Origin: Mucilaginibacter terrae
Lineage (GTDB): Bacteria; Bacteroidota; Bacteroidia; Sphingobacteriales; Sphingobacteriaceae
Direction of reading: 5' to 3'
Length of the DNA stretch: 64,000 bases
Assembly (NCBI RefSeq): GCF_031951985.1
Contig: NZ_JAVLVU010000001.1
Location: 2,232,001-2,296,000, forward strand
This document shows, in pieces, positions 54,569-62,678 of this stretch (the stretch's first letter is position 1; each line of letters opens with the position of its first letter). The notes under the pieces were generated by a model. The model saw only the letters and a list, made by a program, of their open reading frames with translations, was not told the DNA's origin and made no database searches. The translations under genes and the position numbers were made by a program.

Positions 54569-54596
54569 TTGATGACTGCGGAGCTTCGTATCTTTG
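54569..54596 (+). promoter_or_regulatory. Consensus Bacteroidota promoter with no downstream full gene
   Basis: TTG (54569-54571), a 17-bp spacer and TATCTTTG (54589-54596) match TTG-N17-19-TAnnTTTG. The next plus-strand gene is over 1 kb away. An ATG at 54603 opens only a 17-codon frame beginning ATGGCCGGTAT, identical to the first 11 bases of hemW. Confidence 0.5.
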
Positions 54597-54602
54597 CCGC
54601 TT

Positions 54603-54656
54603 ATGGCCGGTATAGAATTAATAACTGTAAAACAATTAGTTACATTCAAAAAGTAA
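54603..54656 (+). pseudogene. Possible hemW 5' remnant (17 codons)
   Basis: ATG 54603 opens MAGIELITVKQLVTFKK then TAA. Its first 11 bases (54603-54613) repeat the start of hemW (56103-56113) exactly 1500 bp away. It may be a footprint left when the HxlR/CPBP segment entered at the hemW start, or a coincidence. Confidence 0.3.
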
Positions 54657-54682
54657 CAAATAAGTAACGCTCCGATAGAAAT

Positions 54683-55537
54683 TCATCTTTTAAACAGTTT
54701 GCTTTTTACGATTTTGCCTTCCTTTTTTGCACGATAATAAAGTGCTATTCCAATAAGCAATAAAAAAGATGCTGTAAAAATTGAACCCTCAATTCCAACT
54801 GCACCACCTGTTAATAGTTCAGGACCATTAAATTTTGATTGAATGATACTGCCCATATCATTTAACCCTGTAAGATTTGAGCCATAAAAAGGCTGAGAAA
54901 AATTCCAGCCTAAATGGAAAAAAAAAGGCAACCATATTCTTTTAGTATAAATAAACATCATCGCCATAGTAAACCCCCAAATTAAATAAAAAAAAAGGCC
55001 AAATAGGTTGGAATTAGGATTAAAAACATGCTGAAGCTCCACTAACATTCCAATAATAAGGGTTAGATTAGTCCCTAACCAATTTTCACAGATTCTTATT
55101 ATTAACCCTCTATGAAATAAGTCTTCAACTAAGGCCGCAAACATTAATACCGTAAAAAATTTTATGGAGTAGTGAGTTGTTGTAATACTAATAGCCTGAT
55201 AATACCCTAATAAGTATAAAATGAAAATAGATAATGAAATTGTAAAAAAACCAAAGAAAAACCCTCCAAACATTTCTTTGGGTAAATATTTTATGGATAG
55301 TTCTGTTATTTTTCTTTTATCATACAAACGGAATAAATAGTAATAAGCGGCTAATAAAACAATAAAATCAATACAGTGGATAATTGGGTCCGCAATACTT
55401 TTATCTTGAATAATGCTATAAAAAAATGGTTTTAATACAAAGTTTTGAATTAATACAAATAGAGAAAAACAGACGACAATTCCAACGATAATTTTTGTTA
55501 ACGGAAAATGCAGCACTCTTTTAATAGTTACATTCAT
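54683..55537 (-). CDS. CPBP-family intramembrane metalloprotease
   Basis: A 284-residue multi-helix membrane protein. The CPBP motifs are recognisable but degenerate: motif 1 EDLFHRGLIIRI (ED where EE is usual, keeping the E....R frame), motif 2 LFFYLIWGFTMAMMF and motif 3 FFFHLGWNF. These carry the proposed metal ligands. The DNA is clearly AT-richer than the flanking genes. It is divergent from an HxlR regulator 121 bp away, and that regulator probably controls it. Confidence 0.83.
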   Translation of the reverse strand: MNVTIKRVLHFPLTKIIVGIVVCFSLFVLIQNFVLKPFFYSIIQDKSIADPIIHCIDFIVLLAAYYYLFRLYDKRKITELSIKYLPKEMFGGFFFGFFTISLSIFILYLLGYYQAISITTTHYSIKFFTVLMFAALVEDLFHRGLIIRICENWLGTNLTLIIGMLVELQHVFNPNSNLFGLFFYLIWGFTMAMMFIYTKRIWLPFFFHLGWNFSQPFYGSNLTGLNDMGSIIQSKFNGPELLTGGAVGIEGSIFTASFLLLIGIALYYRAKKEGKIVKSKLFKR

Positions 55538-55583
55538 TATTTAAAGTTTTCGCAAAAAAAAGTATTTAATAACTTTACAGCAA

Positions 55584-55606
55584 GTACGTACAATAAAGTA
55601 GGCTAC
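55584..55606. promoter_or_regulatory. Candidate HxlR operator in the divergent region
   Basis: Two short palindromes, GTACGTAC (55584-55591) and GTAG-G-CTAC (55598-55606), lie midway between the divergent CPBP and HxlR genes, next to a TAACTTTA box. Palindromic sites between divergent regulator and target are the usual place for an operator. Confidence 0.3.
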
Positions 55607-55658
55607 ATACTAAAAACATAGCAAAGTTGATTATCAATGGTTTAAGTTTTTTATAAAA

Positions 55659-55982
55659 ATGAAAAAAAATATTAAAAGGGCATATTGTGCTGTCGATTAT
55701 GCTTTTCAGCGAATAGGTGGAAAGTATAAAGGTCGAATTTTATGGGTACTAAGAGAAGGTTGTCTCAGGTATGGAGAGTTAAACAGAGCTGTGGTTGGGA
55801 TAACTCCAAAAATGCTAACCCAAACATTAAAAGAATTAGAATCAGATGGGCTAATTGTCAGAAAAGTTTATTTAGAAGTTCCACCAAAAGTTGAATATTC
55901 ACTTACCGATACAGGAATGGAATTAATTCCTTTTATCAGTCAAATGAGAAGTTGGGGAGAAAAACAAATGTCAGCAAATTGA
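55659..55982 (+). CDS. HxlR-family transcriptional regulator
   Basis: A 107-residue winged helix. CAVDYAFQRIGGKYKGRILWVL is the HxlR opening, with the conserved Cys near the N-terminus (Cys10) that serves in redox or electrophile sensing in relatives such as YodB/HypR. ITPKMLTQTLKELESDGLIVRKVY is the recognition helix and wing, and VEYSLTDTGMEL the end of the wing. AT-rich codon use matches the CPBP gene and not the flanks. It is the natural regulator of the divergent protease. Confidence 0.88.
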   Translation: MKKNIKRAYCAVDYAFQRIGGKYKGRILWVLREGCLRYGELNRAVVGITPKMLTQTLKELESDGLIVRKVYLEVPPKVEYSLTDTGMELIPFISQMRSWGEKQMSAN

Positions 55983-56102
55983 AACTTACAATTCGTAGGG
56001 TATTGCGAAAAGAATACAGATACTCAGAATTATAAATTAACAAGTGATTAAAATAACTGCCCTTAACAAGCATAGTTTAATTTTGCATTTTATTAATCCC
56101 CA

Positions 56103-57224
56103 ATGGCCGGTATCTACATTCATATTCCCTTTTGCAAACAAGCCTGCCATTACTGCGATTTTCATTTTAGCACTTCGCAAAAGTACCGTACCGAAATTGT
56201 ACAGTCGCTGGCTAAAGAGATAGGCCTGCAAAAAGATTATCTCAGCCGCGCCCCTATCGAAACCATTTATTTTGGCGGAGGCACGCCCTCGGTGCTTGAT
56301 GCAGATGAGATCAGCTTTTTGCTTGATACCATTGGCCACAACCACAGCGTAAGCAAAGATGCCGAGATTACCCTCGAGGCAAACCCAGACGACCTGAGCC
56401 GCGAAAAAGTTCAGGCTTTACGCCAAACTGCTATCAACCGGTTCAGCATCGGCATACAATCGTTTTTTGGTGAAGATTTGGCCTGGATGAACCGGGCGCA
56501 TCGGGCAAACGAAGCAGATGCATCAGTAAAGCGGGTGCAGGATGCAGGGTTTGAAAACATTACCACCGACCTGATATATGGCTATCCTCTGCTTAGCGAT
56601 GCCAAATGGGAACAAAACATGAGCCGCATGTTTGAGCTGGAGGTTCCGCATATATCGGCCTATAGTATGACGGTTGAGCCGCGTACCGCACTTGCCGCCC
56701 AGATCAAGAAAAAGCAAAGCCCACCTGTAAACGACAGCCAAAGCGCCCAACAGTTTACGCGCCTCATGGAACGCATGCAGCAACAGGGTTTTGAACATTA
56801 TGAAATATCGAACTTTGGCAAATCGGGCCATCATTCGCGCCATAACTCCAATTACTGGAAAGGTGTACCTTATGTGGGCATAGGTCCATCGGCACACTCT
56901 TACAATGGTGAAACCCGCCAATGGAACGTGGCCAATAATGCGCGTTACTTAACCGCCCTCGAAAAAAACGAGCTACCCGCCGAAGTTGAAGATCTCACAC
57001 CCGAAAACCGCCTGAATGAATATATCATGACTTCGGTACGTACCATGTGGGGGCTTGATTTGGATAAATTGGAAAGTATACAAAGCGGTACCGCCCCCCT
57101 ACTGCTCAAAGAAGCTCAACAGTTTTTGAACAATGGTTGGCTGTTACAAAACGGCAGCGTGCTCACCCTGTCGCAACAAGGCAAACTCTACGCCGATCAT
57201 ATTGCTGCCGAGATGTTCTTTTAA
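56103..57224 (+). CDS. hemW: Radical SAM family heme chaperone HemW
   Basis: 373 residues. The 4Fe-4S-binding CxxxCxxC motif is CKQACHYC near residue 10, followed by GGGTPS and the HemN/HemW signature FSIGIQSFFGEDLAWMNRAH. The C-terminal domain (LTPENRLNEYIMTSVRTMWG) is the HemW type. HemW transfers heme rather than oxidising coproporphyrinogen, by current understanding. TAATTTTG (56078-56085) provides a -7-like box upstream. Its first 11 bases are repeated at 54603. Confidence 0.93.
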   Translation: MAGIYIHIPFCKQACHYCDFHFSTSQKYRTEIVQSLAKEIGLQKDYLSRAPIETIYFGGGTPSVLDADEISFLLDTIGHNHSVSKDAEITLEANPDDLSREKVQALRQTAINRFSIGIQSFFGEDLAWMNRAHRANEADASVKRVQDAGFENITTDLIYGYPLLSDAKWEQNMSRMFELEVPHISAYSMTVEPRTALAAQIKKKQSPPVNDSQSAQQFTRLMERMQQQGFEHYEISNFGKSGHHSRHNSNYWKGVPYVGIGPSAHSYNGETRQWNVANNARYLTALEKNELPAEVEDLTPENRLNEYIMTSVRTMWGLDLDKLESIQSGTAPLLLKEAQQFLNNGWLLQNGSVLTLSQQGKLYADHIAAEMFF

Positions 57225-57373
57225 TATCGTGCCCGTAACGAAAATTGCTGCTATATGGTTTTAATTTTGGTATAAACTTCTCACACCTACAGGTGTTTAC
57301 AAGTTTCCTTAGTTTTTAAATCCGAAGTGTAGCAGGGTGCGTATCTCTTTTCAAAACACTAACACAGTTATTT

Positions 57374-57916
57374 ATGAAAAAATTATTTTTAGCGGCATTT
57401 GCCTTTGTAAGCATGGTAACCGCAGCAAATGCACAAACAGTTATGGTAGGCGGCGCGCCCATGTATCCAACTAAAGATATTGTTGACAATGCCGTAAATT
57501 CGAAAGATCACACTATACTGGTTGCTGCTGTTAAAGCCGCCGGATTAGTAGAGACTTTAAAGTCGGCCGGTCCGTTCACCGTATTTGCTCCAACCAATGA
57601 GGCTTTTGACAAACTACCTAAAGGAACGGTAGAAACCCTGTTGAAACTAGAAAACAAAGCCACTTTAACCAAAGTACTTACCTACCATGTGGTAGCAGGT
57701 AAGTGGAGTGCTGCCGAAATTGCAGCCAAAGTTAAAGCAGGCGGCGGCAAAGCCGAACTTAAAACCGTAGCCGGCGGCACCTTAACTGCCATGGCCGATG
57801 GTAAAAAACTTTACCTGGTTGACGAAAAAGGCGGCAAATCATGGGTAACCATTGCCGATGTTTTTCAAAAAAACGGTGTAATACATGTGGTTAATACCGT
57901 ATTGATGCCTAAATAA
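57374..57916 (+). CDS. Secreted fasciclin-domain protein
   Basis: 180 residues: a signal peptide (MKKLFLAAFAFVSMVTAANA) and one FAS1 domain (about 35-180) with H1 (GPFTVFAPTNEAFDKLPKG), YHVVAGKWS and H2-like ending GVIHVVNTVLMPK. FAS1 domains mediate adhesion or carotenoid binding in bacteria. It has its own terminator. The 149 bp upstream contain no clear promoter beyond AT-rich DNA. Confidence 0.93.
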   Translation: MKKLFLAAFAFVSMVTAANAQTVMVGGAPMYPTKDIVDNAVNSKDHTILVAAVKAAGLVETLKSAGPFTVFAPTNEAFDKLPKGTVETLLKLENKATLTKVLTYHVVAGKWSAAEIAAKVKAGGGKAELKTVAGGTLTAMADGKKLYLVDEKGGKSWVTIADVFQKNGVIHVVNTVLMPK

Positions 57917-57942
57917 GCATCAGCTACAATATTTATTATTGA

Positions 57943-57972
57943 ATAGCCCGGTTGCAATTAAGCCCGGGCTAT
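57943..57972 (+). terminator. Terminator after the fasciclin gene
   Basis: ATAGCCCGG and CCGGGCTAT form a 9-bp stem around 12 nt, followed by ATTTTTG. Confidence 0.85.
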
Positions 57973-58159
57973 ATTTTTGAATTAATAGTTTGGTAACATT
58001 AATCCGGTAACTGATAAGCCTTAATTCAATACCTTCGCGACTGGATTTTTTGCAAAAATTTTGCATTACATAATTTGTCAGCCCCGCATCAAAAACAAAC
58101 AAATTGGTGGTGCTATTTTTAAATTAAGTAGTTTTGTGTGTTAAATTGATGTGAATAAA

Positions 58160-59041
58160 ATGGGTTTAATACTTACGCCAATAGATAGAGTTGACACTAT
58201 TAGCAAAGAAGATTTTATAAATAACTACCTTAAACCTCGCAAACCATTGGTTATACGCAAAGCCACCGAAAGCTGGCCTGCACTACAAAAATGGACCTTT
58301 GAATACTTAAAAGAAGTAGTGGGCAATCAAACCGTGCCACTATACGATAGCTCGAAAGCCGACCCCAGCAAGGCCATAAACGCATCGGCTGCAGAAATGA
58401 AGTTTGGTGATTACATCGACCTTATTCAAAAACAACCTACTGATTTACGCATATTCCTGTTCGACCCAATCAAACATGCGCCTGCTCTGTTAGATGACTA
58501 CCGCTCACCTAAAGACCTGATGGGTGGTTTTTTAGATAAGTATCCTAACATGTTTTTCGGTGGTGCAGGTTCGGTAACTTTCCTGCATTACGATATTGAT
58601 TTAGCCCACATCTTCCACACCCATTTTCACGGCCGCAAGCATGTAATACTGTTTGATTACAAGTGGAAAGAGCGTTTATACCAAATTCCGTTTGCTACTT
58701 ATGCGTTAGAAGACTACGACATTGAGAACCCCGATTTCAGCAAGTTCCCGGCTTTAGATGGTATAGAAGGGCAGGAAATTATACTGGAACACGGCGATAC
58801 CTTATTTATGCCAACCGGCTACTGGCACTGGATGAAATATTTAGACGGCTCATTCTCCATATCGCTCCGCGCCTGGGATAAATCATGGGCTATAAAAGCC
58901 AAAAGTTTATACAACCTTACCGTACAACGCGAGTTCGACAGCTTCTTTAAAAAACGCTACAAAAAACGTTACATGGATTGGAAAGAAAAGTTGGCCTTTA
59001 AACGTGCCAATAAAGCTTTAGCTGCGGGTGAACCACGTTAG
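58160..59041 (+). CDS. Cupin-like/JmjC-type Fe(II) oxygenase-family protein
   Basis: A 293-residue protein from ATG 58160 (a GTG at 58151 is in frame and possible). The iron triad is visible: FLHYDID gives the His-x-Asp pair and DTLFMPTGYWHWM the distal His. PLVIRKATESWPALQKW and FHTHFHGRKHVILFDYKWK are typical of the Cupin_8 (JmjC-like) group. Relatives hydroxylate protein or RNA substrates; the target here is unknown. The basic C-terminus (KKRYKKRYMDWKEKLAFKR) is unusual. Confidence 0.87.
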   Translation: MGLILTPIDRVDTISKEDFINNYLKPRKPLVIRKATESWPALQKWTFEYLKEVVGNQTVPLYDSSKADPSKAINASAAEMKFGDYIDLIQKQPTDLRIFLFDPIKHAPALLDDYRSPKDLMGGFLDKYPNMFFGGAGSVTFLHYDIDLAHIFHTHFHGRKHVILFDYKWKERLYQIPFATYALEDYDIENPDFSKFPALDGIEGQEIILEHGDTLFMPTGYWHWMKYLDGSFSISLRAWDKSWAIKAKSLYNLTVQREFDSFFKKRYKKRYMDWKEKLAFKRANKALAAGEPR

Positions 59042-59070
59042 TTAGTGGGGTGAATAGTTAATTGTGATTT
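59041..59070 (+). repeat. Left degenerate array flanking the small ORF
   Basis: GTTAGTG-GGGTGAATA-GTTAATTG is a purine-rich run whose complement recurs in the right-hand array at 59354-59396 (shared GGTGAATAGTT). Confidence 0.45.
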
Positions 59071-59128
59071 TCCTCTCGGCTTTACAAGAATATAATAAAC
59101 ATTATTCCTCCTAATACTGCAGCGCCTA

Positions 59129-59323
59129 TCAGCTTTGGCTAAACTCTTCGGCAAACTGCCAGTAGTTATCGGTGCTATCGTATTCTTTGTTCCAAATATG
59201 TTTAAAAGTATAAACCGTACGGGCAGGGTTAAAAAAGAATGCCACTCTGCCCAGTACAACTAAAACTGCAACGCCTATACTTTTAAATATATAATGGCTA
59301 ACAAAATGTGATACAATGTGCAT
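59129..59323 (-). CDS. Small membrane-associated protein
   Basis: 64 residues: one hydrophobic helix (about 12-31, IFKSIGVAVLVVLGRVAFFF) followed by a cytoplasmic-looking tail NPARTVYTFKHIWNKEYDSTDNYWQFAEEF. The tail is well-composed protein sequence rather than random, which supports a real gene. The overlapping frame 59038-59259 on the same strand is less credible. No family is recognised. Inverted degenerate arrays flank it. Confidence 0.5.
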   Translation of the reverse strand: MHIVSHFVSHYIFKSIGVAVLVVLGRVAFFFNPARTVYTFKHIWNKEYDSTDNYWQFAEEFSQS

Positions 59324-59353
59324 TAGGCTGTAAGGTTAAAATTCCTTTATCAG

Positions 59354-59396
59354 TATTCAACTATTCACCAATCAACTACTTAACCAATCAACTCGA
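59354..59396 (-). repeat. Right degenerate array flanking the small ORF
   Basis: Read on the minus strand, GTTGATTGGT occurs twice with TAAGTA/GAATA joins, about 15-16 bp per unit and 7-9 bp sub-steps. It directly abuts the DUF4440 gene stop. Confidence 0.5.
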
Positions 59397-59816
59397 CTAC
59401 GACGAATGATCGGCCACAATTTGCCACACTCCTTTTATTTTTCTTAGCCATAGGGTAAAATAACCTTCTGGAGTATCTTTGGCACGCTTTAAATGCCAGG
59501 CACCTAAAACAAAGGCATTGCCTTTGTCCAATATATCTACTTTTAAAATATCGAAAGTGAGATAGCCCATCGCGGCCTTGTCGGGATAGCCTTTGCGGTA
59601 ATTATCTAAAGTAGTTTGCCAGCCATACTTGGGGCCGCTTTTGCCTACAAACAGTAACGAATCTGATTTCCAGTAGCTTTGCATGAAAGTTTCGAGGTCG
59701 CCCTTGTTCCAGGCTTGTCGTTGGGTTTCGAGCACATGGAGGATGGCTTGTTTATCCTGTGCAAAGGCAAAAGCAGTTGTTAGGATGAGCAAAAATACAA
59801 TTAGACACTTTTTCAT
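59397..59816 (-). CDS. Secreted DUF4440/NTF2-like protein
   Basis: 139 residues with a signal peptide (LLILTTAFAFAQ) and the DUF4440 fold: VLETQRQAWNKGDLETFMQSYWKSDSLLFVG, then GYFTLWLRKIKGVWQIVADHSS. It is a distant fold relative of the triplicated family at 5-7.5 kb but not a close paralogue. Function is unknown. It is divergent from the sugar kinase gene 66 bp away. Confidence 0.87.
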   Translation of the reverse strand: MKKCLIVFLLILTTAFAFAQDKQAILHVLETQRQAWNKGDLETFMQSYWKSDSLLFVGKSGPKYGWQTTLDNYRKGYPDKAAMGYLTFDILKVDILDKGNAFVLGAWHLKRAKDTPEGYFTLWLRKIKGVWQIVADHSS

Positions 59817-59881
59817 ACCCTAAAGTAAACAATTGCATCCTGAATTTTCTTGTAGCTTTACAGTTTAATCTGCTAAAATTT

Positions 59882-60745
59882 ATGAGCAAAAAGGTATTAT
59901 GCTTCGGCGAGGTTTTGTGGGATACATTTGAAGACGGTAAACAAGTAGGCGGGGCGCCGCTCAATGTAGCACGCCATCTAATACAGCAAGGTGCCAATGC
60001 CATAATGGTAAGCCGGGTAGGTGTTGATGAACCGGGCAATGAACTACTGAGTGTGCTTACCGAAAACAACCTCGACCTGACACTTATACAACAGGACAAG
60101 CACTTACCCACCTGCGAAGTGACCGTTGAACTTGATGCCGGTGGGCACGCCACTTACATTATTCCCCAACCCGTATCATGGGACAATATACAACCAACCG
60201 ACGAACTGCTGCAAAACATAGAACAGGCCGAAGCTATTGTATTTGGCAGCCTGGCCTGCCGCGAGGTAGAAACACGTACTACATTGCTGAATTTGCTGAG
60301 CGAATACACAATACCGATGAGGATATTTGATGTGAACCTGCGTGCGCCACATTTTGAACAGGATACCATTGAAACATTAGCAGCCTTATGCAATGTTATA
60401 AAAATGAACGAAGATGAAGCCCACATGCTTATACATGGCAGCGCCCCCGTGCGCGAAAAGATGGTGGAGTTCCATAAGAAATTTCATACCCAAACTATAT
60501 GCGTTACCCGCGGCGAAAACGGAGCCATCATTTGGCACGATGAAGAATTTTACGAACACCCGGGATTCAGGGTAGATGTTGTTGACACCGTTGGCGCAGG
60601 TGATTCGTTTTTAGCAACACTGATTGCGGGTTTACTAACCGGACAACCGATTCCGTTTACCTTAGAAAAAGCCTGCAAAGTGGGCGGTTTTGTAGCCAGC
60701 CAACGTGGAGCTAACCCTACTTATCCAGGTTATTTACAATCCTAA
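59882..60745 (+). CDS. PfkB-family sugar kinase (fructokinase-like)
   Basis: A 287-residue ribokinase-fold enzyme. FGEVLWDTFEDGKQVGGAPLNVARHL is the N-terminal substrate motif typical of fructokinases and DTVGAGDSFLATLIAGLL is the C-terminal PfkB signature with the catalytic Asp and anion hole. Length is at the short end of the family. The phosphoacceptor sugar is inferred. It ends in a terminator shared with ispF. Confidence 0.9.
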   Translation: MSKKVLCFGEVLWDTFEDGKQVGGAPLNVARHLIQQGANAIMVSRVGVDEPGNELLSVLTENNLDLTLIQQDKHLPTCEVTVELDAGGHATYIIPQPVSWDNIQPTDELLQNIEQAEAIVFGSLACREVETRTTLLNLLSEYTIPMRIFDVNLRAPHFEQDTIETLAALCNVIKMNEDEAHMLIHGSAPVREKMVEFHKKFHTQTICVTRGENGAIIWHDEEFYEHPGFRVDVVDTVGAGDSFLATLIAGLLTGQPIPFTLEKACKVGGFVASQRGANPTYPGYLQS

Positions 60746-60749
60746 CATA

Positions 60750-60784
60750 AAAAAAGCATTGGTAAATTATTCCAATGCTTTTTT
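60750..60784. terminator. Bidirectional terminator between the sugar kinase and ispF
   Basis: AAAAAAGCATTGG and CCAATGCTTTTTT form a 13-bp stem around TAAATTATT, between convergent genes. Confidence 0.88.
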
Positions 60785-60801
60785 GCTCAGGCAATGAGCA
60801 A

Positions 60802-61281
60802 CTATTTTTCTATCAAACAAACAGCATAAGCCACAACACCTTCTTCGCGGCCTATAAAGCCCATTTGTTCGTTTGTGGTGGCTTTGATGGATATATCTTC
60901 TTCGCTAATACCAGCAGCTTGGGCAATATTAGTTTTCATGGCCGGAATGTGCGGATTGATTTTAGGAGCTTCGAGGCATATCATCGCATCTATATTGCCT
61001 ACGCTCCAGCCCTTTTCTTTCAACAATTCAATTACGTGCTGCAATAATATTAAACTGCTTATGCCGCGCCAGCGCTCATCCTGGTTAGAAAAATGATAAC
61101 CAATATCGCGCAGGTTGGCTGCGCCCAGCAAGGCATCGCAAATGGCGTGCACCATAACATCAGCATCCGAATGCCCAAAAGCTCCTGAATGGTGCGGAAG
61201 GGTTACTCCTCCCATTACAAACGGATGCCCTTCTTTCATCTGGTGAACATCAAACCCGAAACCTACACGTATTTTACTCAA
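60802..61281 (-). CDS. ispF: 2-C-methyl-D-erythritol 2,4-cyclodiphosphate synthase
   Basis: A 159-residue MEP-pathway enzyme making the cyclic diphosphate for isoprenoid synthesis. The zinc site GFGFDVHQ (Asp and His) and HSDADVMVHAI are present, as well as DIGYHFSNQDERWRG and IDAMICLEAPKINPHIPAM. It starts with TTG 61281, whose G overlaps the porV stop as TTGA; this position matches the family's N-terminus. Translation is thus probably coupled to porV. Confidence 0.94.
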   Translation of the reverse strand: MSKIRVGFGFDVHQMKEGHPFVMGGVTLPHHSGAFGHSDADVMVHAICDALLGAANLRDIGYHFSNQDERWRGISSLILLQHVIELLKEKGWSVGNIDAMICLEAPKINPHIPAMKTNIAQAAGISEEDISIKATTNEQMGFIGREEGVVAYAVCLIEK

Positions 61282-62456
61282 AATATACTCCTTTTTCCGC
61301 CAAAGTTAGCAATCACCGTAAAACGTAACGTATTGGCTAATGCACTTTTTTGTTGCGTACCCACCAGGTATGATAAATCGATGTTAAACTTATCGTATTT
61401 AAAGCCTGTACCTAAGGTGGCGTATTGCCGGTTTCCTTTAGAGGGGTTTTCATAAAAATAACCGGCCCTTAAAAAAAACTGCTTATTGTAAGCATACTCG
61501 GCACCGGCTGCATAGCTTAATTCTTTCAATTCTTCACTAAAGCCACCGGGTGCATCGGCAAACGAGCCAAACACCCCGGCCGGCACAGACCGGTTATCAT
61601 CGTACCCACTGGTAATTTGTCCGTTGGCATTGCGTATGGGTGGTGTAGGCACCATCAGTTTATTTATATCGAGCGTTAAGGTAAACTGGTTGGTGTTATC
61701 TAAAAACCAGGTATCGGCCACGCCAATGCGCATATTGGCAGGCAAAAAATAGCTGGCACCGTTATCAGTGTAACTCATTTTTGTACCGATGTTTGAAAAA
61801 TTAGCACCAAAGGTTAGCAAGGCATCCTTACCAAATTGTGTACCCGGCTTTTGGTAATAAGCCGAAACATCGGCCGCTATGGCATTACCTGCTTTGGTTT
61901 GCAGGCCGTTTACTACCGCCCCGTTGGTTAAGCCGGAGTGGATATACCTAAGTGATAAACCCAGCGAAAAATTTTGCCCGAACTTGCGCGAAAATGAGCC
62001 GTCTATAGAAAACTCATTTGGCGTATAAGTACCCTGGTCGGCCTGCGAACCATCTATCAGTTGTATTTTTCCGAGGTTAAAATATCGTAAAGATAAGCCT
62101 ATGGCATTGCGGCTATCCAACAAATGGGCATAGCTTAAATATGCCAGGTTCACATCTGAAATTAGGTTACGCAACCAGGGGCTGTATGATAATGAAACAT
62201 TATCCTTATCCTCAATAAAAGCCAGTTTTGATGGGTTCCAGTAATTAGCATTCGCATCGGCACTTAATGCTACCCCGGCATCGCCCATAGCTCCCGAGCG
62301 CGAATCGGGCGCAATGGTTAAAAATGGAACAGCAGTATTTATACCGTTCGAGCTACTTCCGTTGGTATTAGTATTGGTATTATTTGTTTGTGCAATAAGC
62401 GCTGCAGGCAACAAAAAAAAGGATATGGATAAAGCGTAAAGCTTAGTCATTTTCAT
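61278..62456 (-). CDS. porV: T9SS outer-membrane shuttle protein PorV (LptO)
   Basis: 392 residues from ATG 62456 (MKMTKLYALSISFF); the GTG at 62462 is less likely. Signal peptide to about ALIAQ, then a FadL-like beta-barrel: AVPFLTIAPDSRSGAMGDAGVALSADANANYWNPSKLAF is the PorV signature. LSYSPWLRNLISDVNLAYLSYAH and the final VIANFGGKRSIF strand follow. PorV collects cargo from the translocon and delivers it to the PorU sortase. porU is not next to it here, unlike the common porU-porV order. Confidence 0.92.
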   Translation of the reverse strand: MKMTKLYALSISFFLLPAALIAQTNNTNTNTNGSSSNGINTAVPFLTIAPDSRSGAMGDAGVALSADANANYWNPSKLAFIEDKDNVSLSYSPWLRNLISDVNLAYLSYAHLLDSRNAIGLSLRYFNLGKIQLIDGSQADQGTYTPNEFSIDGSFSRKFGQNFSLGLSLRYIHSGLTNGAVVNGLQTKAGNAIAADVSAYYQKPGTQFGKDALLTFGANFSNIGTKMSYTDNGASYFLPANMRIGVADTWFLDNTNQFTLTLDINKLMVPTPPIRNANGQITSGYDDNRSVPAGVFGSFADAPGGFSEELKELSYAAGAEYAYNKQFFLRAGYFYENPSKGNRQYATLGTGFKYDKFNIDLSYLVGTQQKSALANTLRFTVIANFGGKRSIF

Positions 62457-62678
62457 CACCACAAATTAGCTGTAATTTTTTGAAATAAACTATGAGTCAT
62501 GGTATTTAAGTATGATAAAATATTGACTGTGCCGAAAAGATATTTTTAAACCTATGTAACTTATCATCGTGCAATACGTACAAAAGCTCAAATAATCCCC
62601 TTCTCCTTATCCCATATTATAACATATTACTGTTAATAGATTTTTTGTAGTTTTACTAAATCCAATTTGTTAAAAAAC

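Noticed and set aside
57920..58102. 60-codon minus-strand ORF after the fasciclin gene
   Set aside because: It runs through a terminator hairpin and has no recognisable content.
59038..59259. Alternative 73-codon minus-strand ORF
   Set aside because: It overlaps the better ORF 59129-59323 in another frame and begins inside it; the protein sequence is less gene-like.
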